This document shows positions 33,764-41,832 of a stretch of DNA of 64,000 nt, piece by piece. The notes under the pieces were generated by a model. It saw only the letters and a program-made list of their open reading frames with translations. It did no database searches and was not told where the DNA came from. Position numbers and translations under genes: made by a program. Origin of the DNA: BP-464 sp963825415 (lineage in GTDB: Bacteria; Actinomycetota; Thermoleophilia; Solirubrobacterales; Solirubrobacteraceae); assembly GCA_963825415.1 (NCBI GenBank), contig CAWGTD010000002.1, positions 62,001 to 126,000 of the forward strand, given 5' to 3'. Each line of letters opens with the position of its first letter. The first letter of the stretch is position 1.

Positions 33764-35542
33764 CTACGCCAGCCCGGTGGGCGTGTGCAGAACCTTGCGA
33801 ACCCTCCCGTTGCCGCCGTACATGTGCACGCCGCACGGCAGGCACGGATCGAAGGACCGCACCGCACGCATGATGTCGATCCCCTTGAAGTTCTCCGGCC
33901 CGTTCTCCTCGAAGATCGGCGTGTTCTGCACCGCGTCCTCGTAGGGGCCGGGCGTCCCGTAGACGTCCCGCGGGCTGGCGTTCCAGGGGGTCGGCGGATA
34001 TGGCTGGTAGTTGGCGATCTTGCCGTCCTTGATGACCATGTGATGGCTGAGCACGCCGCGCGCCGCCTCGTGGAAGCCGCAGCTGACGGCCTCGTCAGGA
34101 ACCTTGAAGTCGTTCCACGACTTCGTCCGCCCGGCGTTGACCTCGCCGTAGGCCCGCTCGAGGTTGTGTAGCGCGATCAGCGCCGCGTAGGCCTGGTGGT
34201 AGGTCCGGGCGCGGTCACGTTCGATCGCGTTGGACTTCTCGGGGACCTTCCACTCGATCTCCATCTCCGGGAAGCTCGGCGAACGCGGCATGACCATCTT
34301 CAGGCTGTGCCCGGTGGCCTTGACGTAGCCGAAGTCGACGATGCCCGCCTTGGCCGTGCACCACTGACGGGCGAACGGCCCGCCGCCGGTGTCACAGCAG
34401 ACGTGCGTGTCGGTGCGCTTGTCGTAGATGCGCGGCGAGACCACCCACGTGTACTTGTCGGTGAAGTCGCGCTTCTGCGGCTTGGGCAGCGTGACCTTGT
34501 TCCACGGGTGGTTCTTGTCCACCGGGTTGCCCAGCGGGTCCTTGGTGACCAGCGTCGGCTCGTTCTCCCAGCCGTCGAAGTACGAACTGCCCAGCAGGAT
34601 GCGGATCGCCAGGTTGATCTCGACCAGATCGGTCGTGATCAGCTCGCCGCCGATCGCGATGCCGGGGGTGATGTAGCGCTTGCGCCCCCAGTCGGTCATG
34701 TTGGCGTAGCTGTAGTCGACGTAGTCGGGATCGTCGAAACAGCCCCAGTTGACGAGGTTCGTCTCGCGGAAGCCGACCATGTCGTAGCCCGGCAACGACT
34801 CCAGGAAGAAGTCGTAGAGGTCGTCGTGCATGGGCACGCTGCGCTTGACGTAGTCGAAGTACTTCATCAGCCGCACGTAGTACTCCGTGAGCGTCTGGCT
34901 GGTGATGTCCGCGCTGCAGCCGCCCGGCATGATCGTCGACGGGTGCGTGTGCCGGCCCCCGAAGAGGCAGTACATCTCCCGCGTGTAGCGAGCCACGTGG
35001 AGGGTCTCCAGGTAGAACTCACCGGTGAACGGGTTCAGCGCCCGCATGATGTCGGCGATCGTCTTGTAACCGTGGACGTCCTGGCCGGGGGCCGATGTGT
35101 TCTCGGCCTTGGCCAGCAGCGACGGGTTGGTCTCCTTGACCATCTGCTCGCAGAAGTCCACGTTCGCCATGCAGTCGTTGAAGATCGCGTGGTCGAAGAT
35201 GTAGTCCGCGGACTCGGCCATGTTGAACGCCATGTCGCCCAGCGGCGGCGGCTTGACGCCATAGGCCATGTTCTGGTTCAGGCACGAGCACGTGCAGTGG
35301 TTGTCGCCGCAGATGCCGCAGATGCGGCTGGTGATGAAGTGCGCGTCACGAGGGTCGATGCCCTTCATGAAGATGTCGAAGCCCCGGAAGACCATCGACG
35401 TCGAGTAGCACTTGAGCACCTGCTGGTTGGCGAAGTCGATCTCCGTGTGGATCCCGAGGCTCCCGACGATGCGGGTGATCGGGTCCCACGACATCTCCTT
35501 GACCATGACCCGCTGGTCGCGGGGGGTTTCCATTGTCGCCAT
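33764..35542 (-). CDS. hhyL: [NiFe] hydrogenase large subunit, group 1h type
   Basis: A 592-residue catalytic subunit. The Ni-Fe ligands are in SRICGICGDNHCTC (L1) near residue 75 and DPCLPCGVHMY (L2) near the end. These L1 and L2 forms, with DNH and LPCGVH, fit group 1h (high-affinity, H2-scavenging actinobacterial) enzymes. After the conserved His the tail MYGGNGRVRKVLHTPTGLA is what the maturation protease should remove. Group 1h enzymes oxidise atmospheric H2 for survival during carbon starvation. The L1 motif has Cys where an Ala is common after DNH. The small-subunit gene is 12 bases upstream, the Fe-S protein gene directly downstream. Confidence 0.95.
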   Translation of the reverse strand: MATMETPRDQRVMVKEMSWDPITRIVGSLGIHTEIDFANQQVLKCYSTSMVFRGFDIFMKGIDPRDAHFITSRICGICGDNHCTCSCLNQNMAYGVKPPPLGDMAFNMAESADYIFDHAIFNDCMANVDFCEQMVKETNPSLLAKAENTSAPGQDVHGYKTIADIMRALNPFTGEFYLETLHVARYTREMYCLFGGRHTHPSTIMPGGCSADITSQTLTEYYVRLMKYFDYVKRSVPMHDDLYDFFLESLPGYDMVGFRETNLVNWGCFDDPDYVDYSYANMTDWGRKRYITPGIAIGGELITTDLVEINLAIRILLGSSYFDGWENEPTLVTKDPLGNPVDKNHPWNKVTLPKPQKRDFTDKYTWVVSPRIYDKRTDTHVCCDTGGGPFARQWCTAKAGIVDFGYVKATGHSLKMVMPRSPSFPEMEIEWKVPEKSNAIERDRARTYHQAYAALIALHNLERAYGEVNAGRTKSWNDFKVPDEAVSCGFHEAARGVLSHHMVIKDGKIANYQPYPPTPWNASPRDVYGTPGPYEDAVQNTPIFEENGPENFKGIDIMRAVRSFDPCLPCGVHMYGGNGRVRKVLHTPTGLA

Positions 35543-35554
35543 CGTTCGTCTCCC

Positions 35555-36613
35555 TTACCAACGCTTGGAGTAACCGGTGGTGAGCTCAGCGCGGTTGTGC
35601 CGCCACTCGGGCTCCTTGTCGTACTTCTTGGCGATGTTGCGCTTGCGGCCCCAGCGGACCAGCGGCCCGTAGGCGAACTGCGTGAACGACGCGGCGCGTG
35701 CGCCCCACGGGTCCTCGTCCATGAACGGCATGTACTTGTCGGGGAAGCCCGGCATCGTGCAGGCCATGCAGATGCCGCCCACGTTCGGGCAGCCGCCGAT
35801 GCCGTTGACCCAGCCGCGGACCGGCACGTTGCACTTGACCACCGGGCCCTTGCAGCCCAGCTTGACCAGGCAGCGATGGTCGGAGCCGTACTCGGTGGCG
35901 AACTCGCCCTGCTCGGCGAACCCGGCCCGGTTGCAGCCCTCGCGGACGGTCCGACCGAACAGCCACTTGGGCCGCAGCTGGTCGTCGAGCTCGGGGACCG
36001 GCGCGAGCCCCGCGAGATGCAGCGCGAGGTAGAGCAGCGTCTCGGTCATGTTGTCGGGCTGGGCCGGGCACCCGGGGATGCAGACCACCGGCAGGCCGGC
36101 CTTCGACTTCCAGGTCCAGCCCAGGTAGTCGGGCAGCCCCATCGCGCCGGTCGGATTGTTCTTCATCGCGGGAATCCCGCCGTACGTGGCGCAGGTCCCG
36201 ACCGCGACGACCGCCGCGGCCTTGGGCGAGAGCCGGTCGACCCACTCGTTGGTGGTGATCGGCTGTCCGTTGGAGGGATTGACACCGAACCCGGTCCAAT
36301 GGCCCTCGCCGTTGATCTTCTCGTTGCCCAGCGAGCCCTCGATGACCAGCACGAACGGGTCGAGATCGCCGGCCTCGGCCTGATACCAGGCCTGCATGTA
36401 CTCCTCGCCCTGCTCGTAGCTGATGACCTGGTTGTGGACGACGATCTTGGGCATCCCCGGTATCGCCTGGGTGATGATGTCCTCCAGGCTGGGGTTGGTC
36501 GCCGAGGTCATGGCGACCGAGTCCCCTTCGCAGCTCAAGCCGGTGGTCATCCACAGCACGTGCGCGGTGACCGCCTCGGTTTCCTTGTGCTTCTCGATTG
36601 CTGCAATCGACAT
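35555..36613 (-). CDS. hhyS: [NiFe] hydrogenase small subunit, group 1h type
   Basis: A 352-residue Fe-S subunit. The proximal cluster site shows TTGLSCEGDSVAMT, VGTCATYGG and CIPGCPAQPDNM; the Asp in CEGD may replace a cysteine ligand as in oxygen-tolerant actinobacterial-type hydrogenases. Medial and distal clusters use HRCLVKLGCKGP, VKCNVPVRGW and GGCPNVGGICMACTMPGFPD. There is no N-terminal Tat signal, as usual for this group, so the enzyme should face the cytoplasm. ATG 36613 has a GAGGAGG ribosome site. hypE ends 20 bases upstream. Confidence 0.95.
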   Translation of the reverse strand: MSIAAIEKHKETEAVTAHVLWMTTGLSCEGDSVAMTSATNPSLEDIITQAIPGMPKIVVHNQVISYEQGEEYMQAWYQAEAGDLDPFVLVIEGSLGNEKINGEGHWTGFGVNPSNGQPITTNEWVDRLSPKAAAVVAVGTCATYGGIPAMKNNPTGAMGLPDYLGWTWKSKAGLPVVCIPGCPAQPDNMTETLLYLALHLAGLAPVPELDDQLRPKWLFGRTVREGCNRAGFAEQGEFATEYGSDHRCLVKLGCKGPVVKCNVPVRGWVNGIGGCPNVGGICMACTMPGFPDKYMPFMDEDPWGARAASFTQFAYGPLVRWGRKRNIAKKYDKEPEWRHNRAELTTGYSKRW

Positions 36614-36633
36614 ACGGCCTCCTCGGCCCTCGT

Positions 36634-37737
36634 TCAACAGATCCGCGGCAGCGGGTCGCCCACCAGCTGGTCCATGACCCGCCGGCCGCCAAAGCTCGTC
36701 TCCACAAGCACCATCGCCGGCGGTTCCGTCCGCACCTCTCCGATCTCGGCCGCGCGCTCGCAGCCCGGCACTGAGCGGAGCGCCGCCAGCGCCTCGTCGG
36801 CCCGGTCGGGACCAACGAAGGCGACGAGCTTGCCTTCGTTGGCCACGTACATCGGGTCGATCCCGAGGATCTCCGACGCGCCCGCGACGGCGGGCTCGAT
36901 CGGAACGGCTCCCTCGCGGACGACCATCGCCACGCCTGAGGCGCGGGCAAGTTCGTTGAGGACCGAGGCCACCCCGCCGCGCGTCGCGTCGCGCATGCAC
37001 CGCAGCGACGGGCCGGCGGCGGCGAGCAGCGCATCGGCGACCGGCCACAGCGAGCGAGTGTCGGACTCGATCGGCGCGTCGAGTTCGAACTCCCCGCGCG
37101 CCAGCATGATCGCGGTGCCGTGCTCGCCGATCGTGCCGGAGAGCAGGATGCGGTCGCCCGGCCGCAGCGCGTCGGGCGCGAGCGTCGCGCGCGGGTCGCG
37201 GCGGCCGACGCCGGTCGTGCAGATGTACATCGAGTCGCAGAAGCCGCGCTCGACGACCTTGGTGTCGCCGGCGACGATCTCGACCTCGGCCGCCCGCGCC
37301 GCCTCGGCGATCGCTTCGACCTCCGCGCGCAGGTCGTCGGCGCTCAGCCCCTCCTCCAGGATCAGCGACAGCGTGAGCGCAATCGGCCGCGCGCCGGACA
37401 CGGCCAGGTCGTTGACGGTGCCGTTGACGGCCAGCTCGCCGATCGAGCCGCCGGGGAAGCGGATCGGCTTGACCACGAACGAGTCGGTGGTCATGGCCAG
37501 CTCCGCGCCATCGACCTCGACCGCGCCGGCGTCGCCCATCGCCTGCCCGGCGCGCGACGCGAAGGCCGGCACGAACAGGCCCTCGATCATGCTGTTCGTC
37601 GCCTTGCCGCCGGCGCCATGGGCCATCGTGACCCGCTCGTCGCGGAACTTGGCCCGCTTGGCCCGCGCGGTCTCGATGATCCCGAGGATCTTCTGCTCGC
37701 GATCGGAAACAGCAAGGTTTCGCCCTGCGGTCACCAC
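36634..37737 (-). CDS. hypE: Hydrogenase maturation protein HypE
   Basis: A 367-residue dehydratase that converts the HypF-derived thiocarbamate on its C-terminal Cys to thiocyanate. It has MAHGAGGKATNSMIEGLF, DSFVVKPIRFPGGSIGELAVNGTVNDL, VAGDTKVVERG, LSGTIGEHGTAIMLAR, MRDATRGGVASVLNEL and the diagnostic C-terminus DPLPRIC. Two adjacent GTG codons can start it; I use 37737, 9 bases after GGAGG. The 30 residues before the conserved AHGAGG form an N-terminal helix. It lies between hypD and hhyS, a non-standard interruption of hyp and structural genes. Confidence 0.95.
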   Translation of the reverse strand: MVTAGRNLAVSDREQKILGIIETARAKRAKFRDERVTMAHGAGGKATNSMIEGLFVPAFASRAGQAMGDAGAVEVDGAELAMTTDSFVVKPIRFPGGSIGELAVNGTVNDLAVSGARPIALTLSLILEEGLSADDLRAEVEAIAEAARAAEVEIVAGDTKVVERGFCDSMYICTTGVGRRDPRATLAPDALRPGDRILLSGTIGEHGTAIMLARGEFELDAPIESDTRSLWPVADALLAAAGPSLRCMRDATRGGVASVLNELARASGVAMVVREGAVPIEPAVAGASEILGIDPMYVANEGKLVAFVGPDRADEALAALRSVPGCERAAEIGEVRTEPPAMVLVETSFGGRRVMDQLVGDPLPRIC

Positions 37738-37763
37738 AAGTGGAGACCTCCGGTCGATGTCAC

Positions 37764-38879
37764 CTAGACGACCTCCCGCTCCCGCGCGAATCGCCCGAAG
37801 TTGTAATAGGCCGCGCAGGCCCCCTCGCTGGAGACCATGCACGTGCCGATCGGGCGCTCCGGGGTGCAGGCCGTGCCGAACACCTTGCACTCCCACGGCT
37901 TGATGACGCCCTTGAGCACCTCGCCGCACTGGCACGCCTTCGGGTCGGCGACACGCACGCCGGGGACGCTGAAGCGCAGCTCGGCGTCGAGGTCGGCGTA
38001 TTCGTCGGAGAGCCGCAGCCCGCTCTGGGAGATGAAGCCCAGCCCCCGCCACTCGAAGTGCGGCCGCAGCGCGAAGACCTCGGCCATGACCTCCAGCGCG
38101 CGCGGGTTGCCGTGGTAGGGCACCACGCGCGCGTACTGGTTCTCGACCTGGCAGCGCCCATCCTGCAATTGCCCGAGGATCATCCGGATCGCCTGCAGGA
38201 TGTCCAGCGGCTCGAAGCCGGCGACGACGATCGGCCTGCCGTAGTCGCGCGGGATGAACTCGAACGGGCGCGCGCCGACGACCGTCGAAACGTGGCCGGG
38301 CCCCACGAAACCGTCGAGCCGCAGGTCGGGAGACTCGAGCAGCGCCCGCAGCGGCGGAACGATCGTGACGTGGTTGCACATGCAGGAGAAGTTCGTCACT
38401 CCCTCTGCCCGCGCGCGCTTGAGCGTCAGCGCGGTCGAGGGCGCCGTCGTCTCGAAGCCGATCGCGAAGAAGACGACCTCGCGATCCGGGTTGGCCTTGG
38501 CGATCCGCAGCGCGTCGAGCGGCGAGTACACCATCCGGATGTCGGCGCCCTCGGCCTTGGCGTCGAGCAGTGAGCCGGCCGATCCGGGGATGCGCATCAT
38601 GTCGCCGAAGCACGTGAAGATCACGCCCGGCTGGCGCGCGATCGCGATCCCGTCGTCGACGCGACCCATCGGGATCACGCACACCGGGCAGCCGGGGCCG
38701 TGGACCAGTTCGACGTTCTCGGGCAGCAGGTCGTCGACGCCGAACTTGTAGATCGAGTGGGTGTGGCCGCCGCAGACCTCCATGAACTTGTAGTGCCGGC
38801 CGGGCTCGACGGCGCCGAGGATCTCGGTCGCCAACGCGCGACCCAGCTCGGGATCGCGGAACTCGTCGACGTACTTCAT
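37764..38879 (-). CDS. hypD: Hydrogenase maturation protein HypD
   Basis: A 371-residue Fe-S scaffold on which Fe(CN)2CO is built with HypC. Motifs: MEVCGGHTHSIYKFG, VHGPGCPVCVIPMG, TCFGDMMRIPG, FFAIGFETTAP, NFSCMCNHVTIVPP, GPGHVSTVVGARPFEF, VAGFEPLDILQAI and the C-terminal Fe4S4 ligands around CQCGEVLKGVIKPWECKVFGTACTPE. Intact. Its ATG overlaps the stop of the short hypC-like gene. It ends 26 bases before hypE starts. Confidence 0.96.
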   Translation of the reverse strand: MKYVDEFRDPELGRALATEILGAVEPGRHYKFMEVCGGHTHSIYKFGVDDLLPENVELVHGPGCPVCVIPMGRVDDGIAIARQPGVIFTCFGDMMRIPGSAGSLLDAKAEGADIRMVYSPLDALRIAKANPDREVVFFAIGFETTAPSTALTLKRARAEGVTNFSCMCNHVTIVPPLRALLESPDLRLDGFVGPGHVSTVVGARPFEFIPRDYGRPIVVAGFEPLDILQAIRMILGQLQDGRCQVENQYARVVPYHGNPRALEVMAEVFALRPHFEWRGLGFISQSGLRLSDEYADLDAELRFSVPGVRVADPKACQCGEVLKGVIKPWECKVFGTACTPERPIGTCMVSSEGACAAYYNFGRFAREREVV

Positions 38880-39076
38880 GCAGCCGTCCTGACGAGGGCG
38901 ACAGCGGCGTGGACCAGCACCGTGTCGCCGAACCTCACGGGTGCCACCAGCTCGATCTCCACCGAGTGCCGCGCGCCCGCATCATCGATGCACAGCGCCA
39001 TGCGGCGTTCCTCGTCGACGGCGACCACGCTCATCTCCACGCCCTCGTCCGAGCAGGTGATGCAGTGGTCGCTCAT
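38876..39076 (-). CDS. HypC-like small protein with altered N-terminus
   Basis: A 66-residue protein with the size and beta-barrel pattern of HypC/HupF (SVVAVDEERRMALCIDD, RHSVEIELVAPVRFGDTVLVHAAVAL), but the essential MCxxxP start is replaced by MSDHCITCSDEGVEM, which carries a C-x-x-C. It lies between a normal hypC and hypD, overlapping each by 4 nt. Because HypC uses its N-terminal Cys2 to hold the Fe unit, this paralogue must act differently, for example as a large-subunit chaperone or a HypD partner. It is not a sequencing artefact: start, stop and overlaps are clean. Confidence 0.75.
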   Translation of the reverse strand: MSDHCITCSDEGVEMSVVAVDEERRMALCIDDAGARHSVEIELVAPVRFGDTVLVHAAVALVRTAA

Positions 39077-39351
39077 TCGATGACGCTCGCCTTCAGCTCC
39101 TCGAGCTCGGCCTCGTAGTCGGCGCCCATCCGCTCGAGCTGATCGCGCGTCGCCCGCGCCTCGTCCTCGTCGATCCGCGACATCGCAAAGCCGACGTGGA
39201 TCAGTACCCAGTCGCCGGCGTCCACGGAGGTCCCGTCGGCGTCGAGCAGCCCGACGTTGATGGTTCGCTGCACTCCCGCGACGTCGACCTTGGCAAGCCG
39301 GTTGGTCTCGTCGACGAACTCCAGGATCTGGCCCGGGATGGCCAGGCACAT
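39073..39351 (-). CDS. hypC: Hydrogenase assembly chaperone HypC
   Basis: A 92-residue chaperone beginning MCLAIPGQILEFVDE, the hallmark MCxAxPG with the functional Cys2, followed by AKVDVAGVQRTINVGLL and GDWVLIHVGFAMSRIDEDEA. It carries the Fe(CN)2CO unit between HypD and the large subunit. It is the first gene of the long hydrogenase run; GGAGA lies 5 bases before the ATG. The 158 bases upstream are shared with the divergent Crp-type regulator. Confidence 0.95.
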   Translation of the reverse strand: MCLAIPGQILEFVDETNRLAKVDVAGVQRTINVGLLDADGTSVDAGDWVLIHVGFAMSRIDEDEARATRDQLERMGADYEAELEELKASVIE

Positions 39352-39433
39352 GACGGTCTCCGAACGGTCGGATGGCGAGGAAGCCCGCGCCACGGCCAAG
39401 ATGGCACGGTCGTCCGCGGCGCCCAACGAGGCA

Positions 39434-39482
39434 CGTTGAAGATCAACGTTGCATTGAAACGGCCCGCAAAGCGGGCAATACT
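39434..39482 (+). promoter_or_regulatory. Promoter with two inverted repeats between hypC and the Crp-type regulator
   Basis: TTGAAA (39454-39459) and AATACT (39477-39482) are 17 bases apart, a good sigma-70-type promoter for the plus-strand regulator gene 28 bases downstream. The spacer contains GCCCGC-AAA-GCGGGC (39462-39476), a perfect 6-3-6 inverted repeat touching the -10. Another 6-3-6 repeat, CGTTGA-AGA-TCAACG (39434-39448), lies just upstream. Both are candidate operators for the hydrogenase regulator, which could control itself and the divergent hyp/hhy run. Confidence 0.55.
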
Positions 39483-39509
39483 CGACCCGCGAGCGAACGG
39501 GAGAGTCCG

Positions 39510-40262
39510 ATGGTCAACAAGGTCCAGCTGCTGGAGTGCGACCCTGAGCTGGGGTTGCGCGTCTCACCTGCACAGGTCACCCGCTGCCGCGAGGACCTCG
39601 TCGCGCGGACCATGTTCTTCGACCGCGGTGTCTGGGCGGTCCCGCGCGAGTTCGCCGACCACGGCGGGGTCAGCTACCTCGTGCTCAAGGGCGTCCTCGC
39701 GCGGGAGATGCTCCTCGCCGACCACACCTGCGCGGAGCTCATCGGCGAGGGCGACGTGCTCCAGCCGAACGTCTCACGCGACGATCGCCTCGTGAGCTAC
39801 CACGTGCAGTGGCGCGTCCTCCAGCCGCTGCGCCTCGCGGTCCTCGACGAGCAGGTGGCCCGCACGCTCGGGTCGTGGCCAACCGTGATGTCGGCCATCC
39901 TGGAGCGCGCGATCCGCCGCACGCATCGCATGTCGGTCCATCAGGCGCTGCTGCAACTCAGCCCCGTCGAGACCCGCCTGGTCCTCCTCCTCTGGCATCT
40001 GGCCGAGCGCTGGGGGCGGGTCACCCCCGAGGGCGTCGCCGTCCGGTTGCCGCTGTCACACGAGATGCTCGGACACCTCGTCGGGTGCCGGCGACCCTCG
40101 GTCACCACGGCGTTGGCGCGCGTGTGCGAGAGCGGCCGGCTCGGTCGGCGGGCGGATGGCACCTGGGTCCTCCACGGATCGCCTCCCGAGCAGCTGGAAC
40201 CGCTGCGCTGGCAGGCCCGCCGTACCGCCGGCGCGCCCGCGACCGTTCCATCGCTGCTGTAG
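39510..40262 (+). CDS. Crp/Fnr family transcriptional regulator, divergent from the hydrogenase run
   Basis: A 250-residue regulator with an N-terminal cupin-like sensor domain (residues about 15-125) and a C-terminal Crp-type winged helix (LSPVETRLVLLLWHLAERWGRVTP, LPLSHEMLGHLVGCRRPSVTTALARVCESGRL). The recognition helix GCRRPSVTTAL is of the Crp class. The sensor lacks the FNR cysteine cluster and the typical cAMP-binding R-S pair is not obvious, so its ligand is open. Gene position strongly suggests it controls the hydrogenase genes. ATG 39510 follows GGGAGAG. Confidence 0.85.
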   Translation: MVNKVQLLECDPELGLRVSPAQVTRCREDLVARTMFFDRGVWAVPREFADHGGVSYLVLKGVLAREMLLADHTCAELIGEGDVLQPNVSRDDRLVSYHVQWRVLQPLRLAVLDEQVARTLGSWPTVMSAILERAIRRTHRMSVHQALLQLSPVETRLVLLLWHLAERWGRVTPEGVAVRLPLSHEMLGHLVGCRRPSVTTALARVCESGRLGRRADGTWVLHGSPPEQLEPLRWQARRTAGAPATVPSLL

Positions 40263-40344
40263 CCCCGCCTCGCAAGTTTCCGGGCCACCAGGCGTTACCG
40301 AGACAGCATCGCCCTCATGTGTCGCACCCGGGAGAAGATCTGAG

Positions 40345-41832
40345 ATGACTGTCCGTAGAGCGCTGGCCTGCGCCGCCGTGGCGTGCACCGCCGCCACATC
40401 GATCGCTGCGTCGGCCTTGGCCGACCCGGTCGTCGGCCCCGACATGAGCTGCGTGGCGCCCGCGGGCAACCCCGCGCCCAACACTCCCGAATGGGTCCAG
40501 CGCGACACCCAGAACCAGTACTGCGCGGGCCTGCGCATCCGCGACCAGTTGGCCAGCCCCGCCTTCGGCTTCGGCAACGTCATGGAGGGTTCGACGCTCT
40601 ACGTCGATCAGACGACCGAGCAGGCCGGCGACCTCGGCCACCCCCGTGGCGGCGTCACGACCCTGGTTCCCGGCTCGAAGGCCGCGGACCCGTTCCGCAG
40701 CATCCGCCGCTGGACGGGCGCCGGACTGGGCCGCGTCGCGCCCGTCAGCTTCAAGGCCCTCGACGGCGCGACGCTGCGCGGCCATGTCTTCATGCCTCCG
40801 GCGAGCATCCCGAAGCCCAAGGGCGGCTACCCGGGCGTCGTGATCACCGACGGCTCGGTGCAGGGCTACGAGCAGCTCTATTTCTGGGCCGCCGAGGACC
40901 TCGCCGCGCACGGCTACATGGCGATGACCTACGACGTCCAGGGCCAGGGCGGCTCCGACCTGTTCGGCTCCGACTGCTCGGATCCGACCAACGTCCCGAC
41001 CTCCTGCGAGGGCGTGCCCTACCAGCAGAACTACAACTTCTACCAGGGCGCCGAGGACTCGCTGAGCTTCTTCCTGTCCACCGCGAAGAAGCCGTTCGGG
41101 GGTTCCAACAACCCGTACTTCAGCGACCTCAACGCCGCCCGCGTCGGAATCGCCGGCCACTCATTGGGCGCCGCCGCCGTCAGCGTCGTCGGCCAGTGCG
41201 ACACCCGCGTCAAGGCGATCGCCGCCTGGGACAACCTCTCGAAGGTCACCGACTGCAGCGGCGTGACGGTGCCCGAGCAGTACAAGAGCAAGCAGCTCAT
41301 CCGCACGCCCGCACTGGCGCTGACCAACGACTACGGGTTCTGGACGCAGCCCACCCTGAGCCCGCCCGACGCACACGCCAAGATGGCCGGCTACAACCAG
41401 GTCAAGGACGCCGGCTATGACGCGCAGATGGTCGCGTTCCGCGGCGCCACGCACCTGACCTACACCTACATCCCGCTCGTCTTTCAGGCCAGCGAGCTCA
41501 ACGAGCGGATGGCCTCCTACTACACGGTCGCCTGGTTCGACGACCAGCTCAAGCGCGACCGGACGGGCTTCGACCGCCTCACGGCGAAGACGTTCGACGA
41601 CAGCGCGGACACCGACTCGATCGGCGCCGGCGTCTTCGACGCATCCAAGGCCGACCCCACGGATCCCTACGCCGCGAACGTGCCCTACAAGATCAAGGGC
41701 ATCGAGGTGGCCAACGCCGTCTCGTTCTACTACCAGTCGGCCTACGCGCTCCGCGATCCGAAGAACGGCCACCTGAGCACGTGTGTCGACATCCGGGCCG
41801 GCTGTCCCGACAAGGAGCCCGCCACGCCTTGA
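40345..41832 (+). CDS. Secreted alpha/beta hydrolase
   Basis: A 495-residue protein with a Sec signal peptide (VRRALACAAVACTAATSIAASALA, cleavage likely before DPVVG). The hydrolase core has GGYPGVVITDGSVQGYEQLYFW, TYDVQGQGGSD, the nucleophile elbow GIAGHSLGAAAV and a late FRGATHLTYT that may supply the histidine. Six or more cysteines (DMSCV, QYCAG, SDCSD, TSCEG, GQCD, TDCSG, CVDIRAGCPD) suggest disulfides in an exported enzyme. Substrate unknown; dienelactone hydrolase-like acyl esters are possible. The GNAT gene starts within its stop. Confidence 0.8.
   Translation: MTVRRALACAAVACTAATSIAASALADPVVGPDMSCVAPAGNPAPNTPEWVQRDTQNQYCAGLRIRDQLASPAFGFGNVMEGSTLYVDQTTEQAGDLGHPRGGVTTLVPGSKAADPFRSIRRWTGAGLGRVAPVSFKALDGATLRGHVFMPPASIPKPKGGYPGVVITDGSVQGYEQLYFWAAEDLAAHGYMAMTYDVQGQGGSDLFGSDCSDPTNVPTSCEGVPYQQNYNFYQGAEDSLSFFLSTAKKPFGGSNNPYFSDLNAARVGIAGHSLGAAAVSVVGQCDTRVKAIAAWDNLSKVTDCSGVTVPEQYKSKQLIRTPALALTNDYGFWTQPTLSPPDAHAKMAGYNQVKDAGYDAQMVAFRGATHLTYTYIPLVFQASELNERMASYYTVAWFDDQLKRDRTGFDRLTAKTFDDSADTDSIGAGVFDASKADPTDPYAANVPYKIKGIEVANAVSFYYQSAYALRDPKNGHLSTCVDIRAGCPDKEPATP

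Noticed and set aside
34196..37903. A 1235-codon open frame on the plus strand
   Set aside because: It is antisense to the hydrogenase subunits and hypE, its translation is low-complexity Arg/Val/Asp/His without motifs, and the minus-strand proteins are unmistakable. It is a GC-rich shadow frame.
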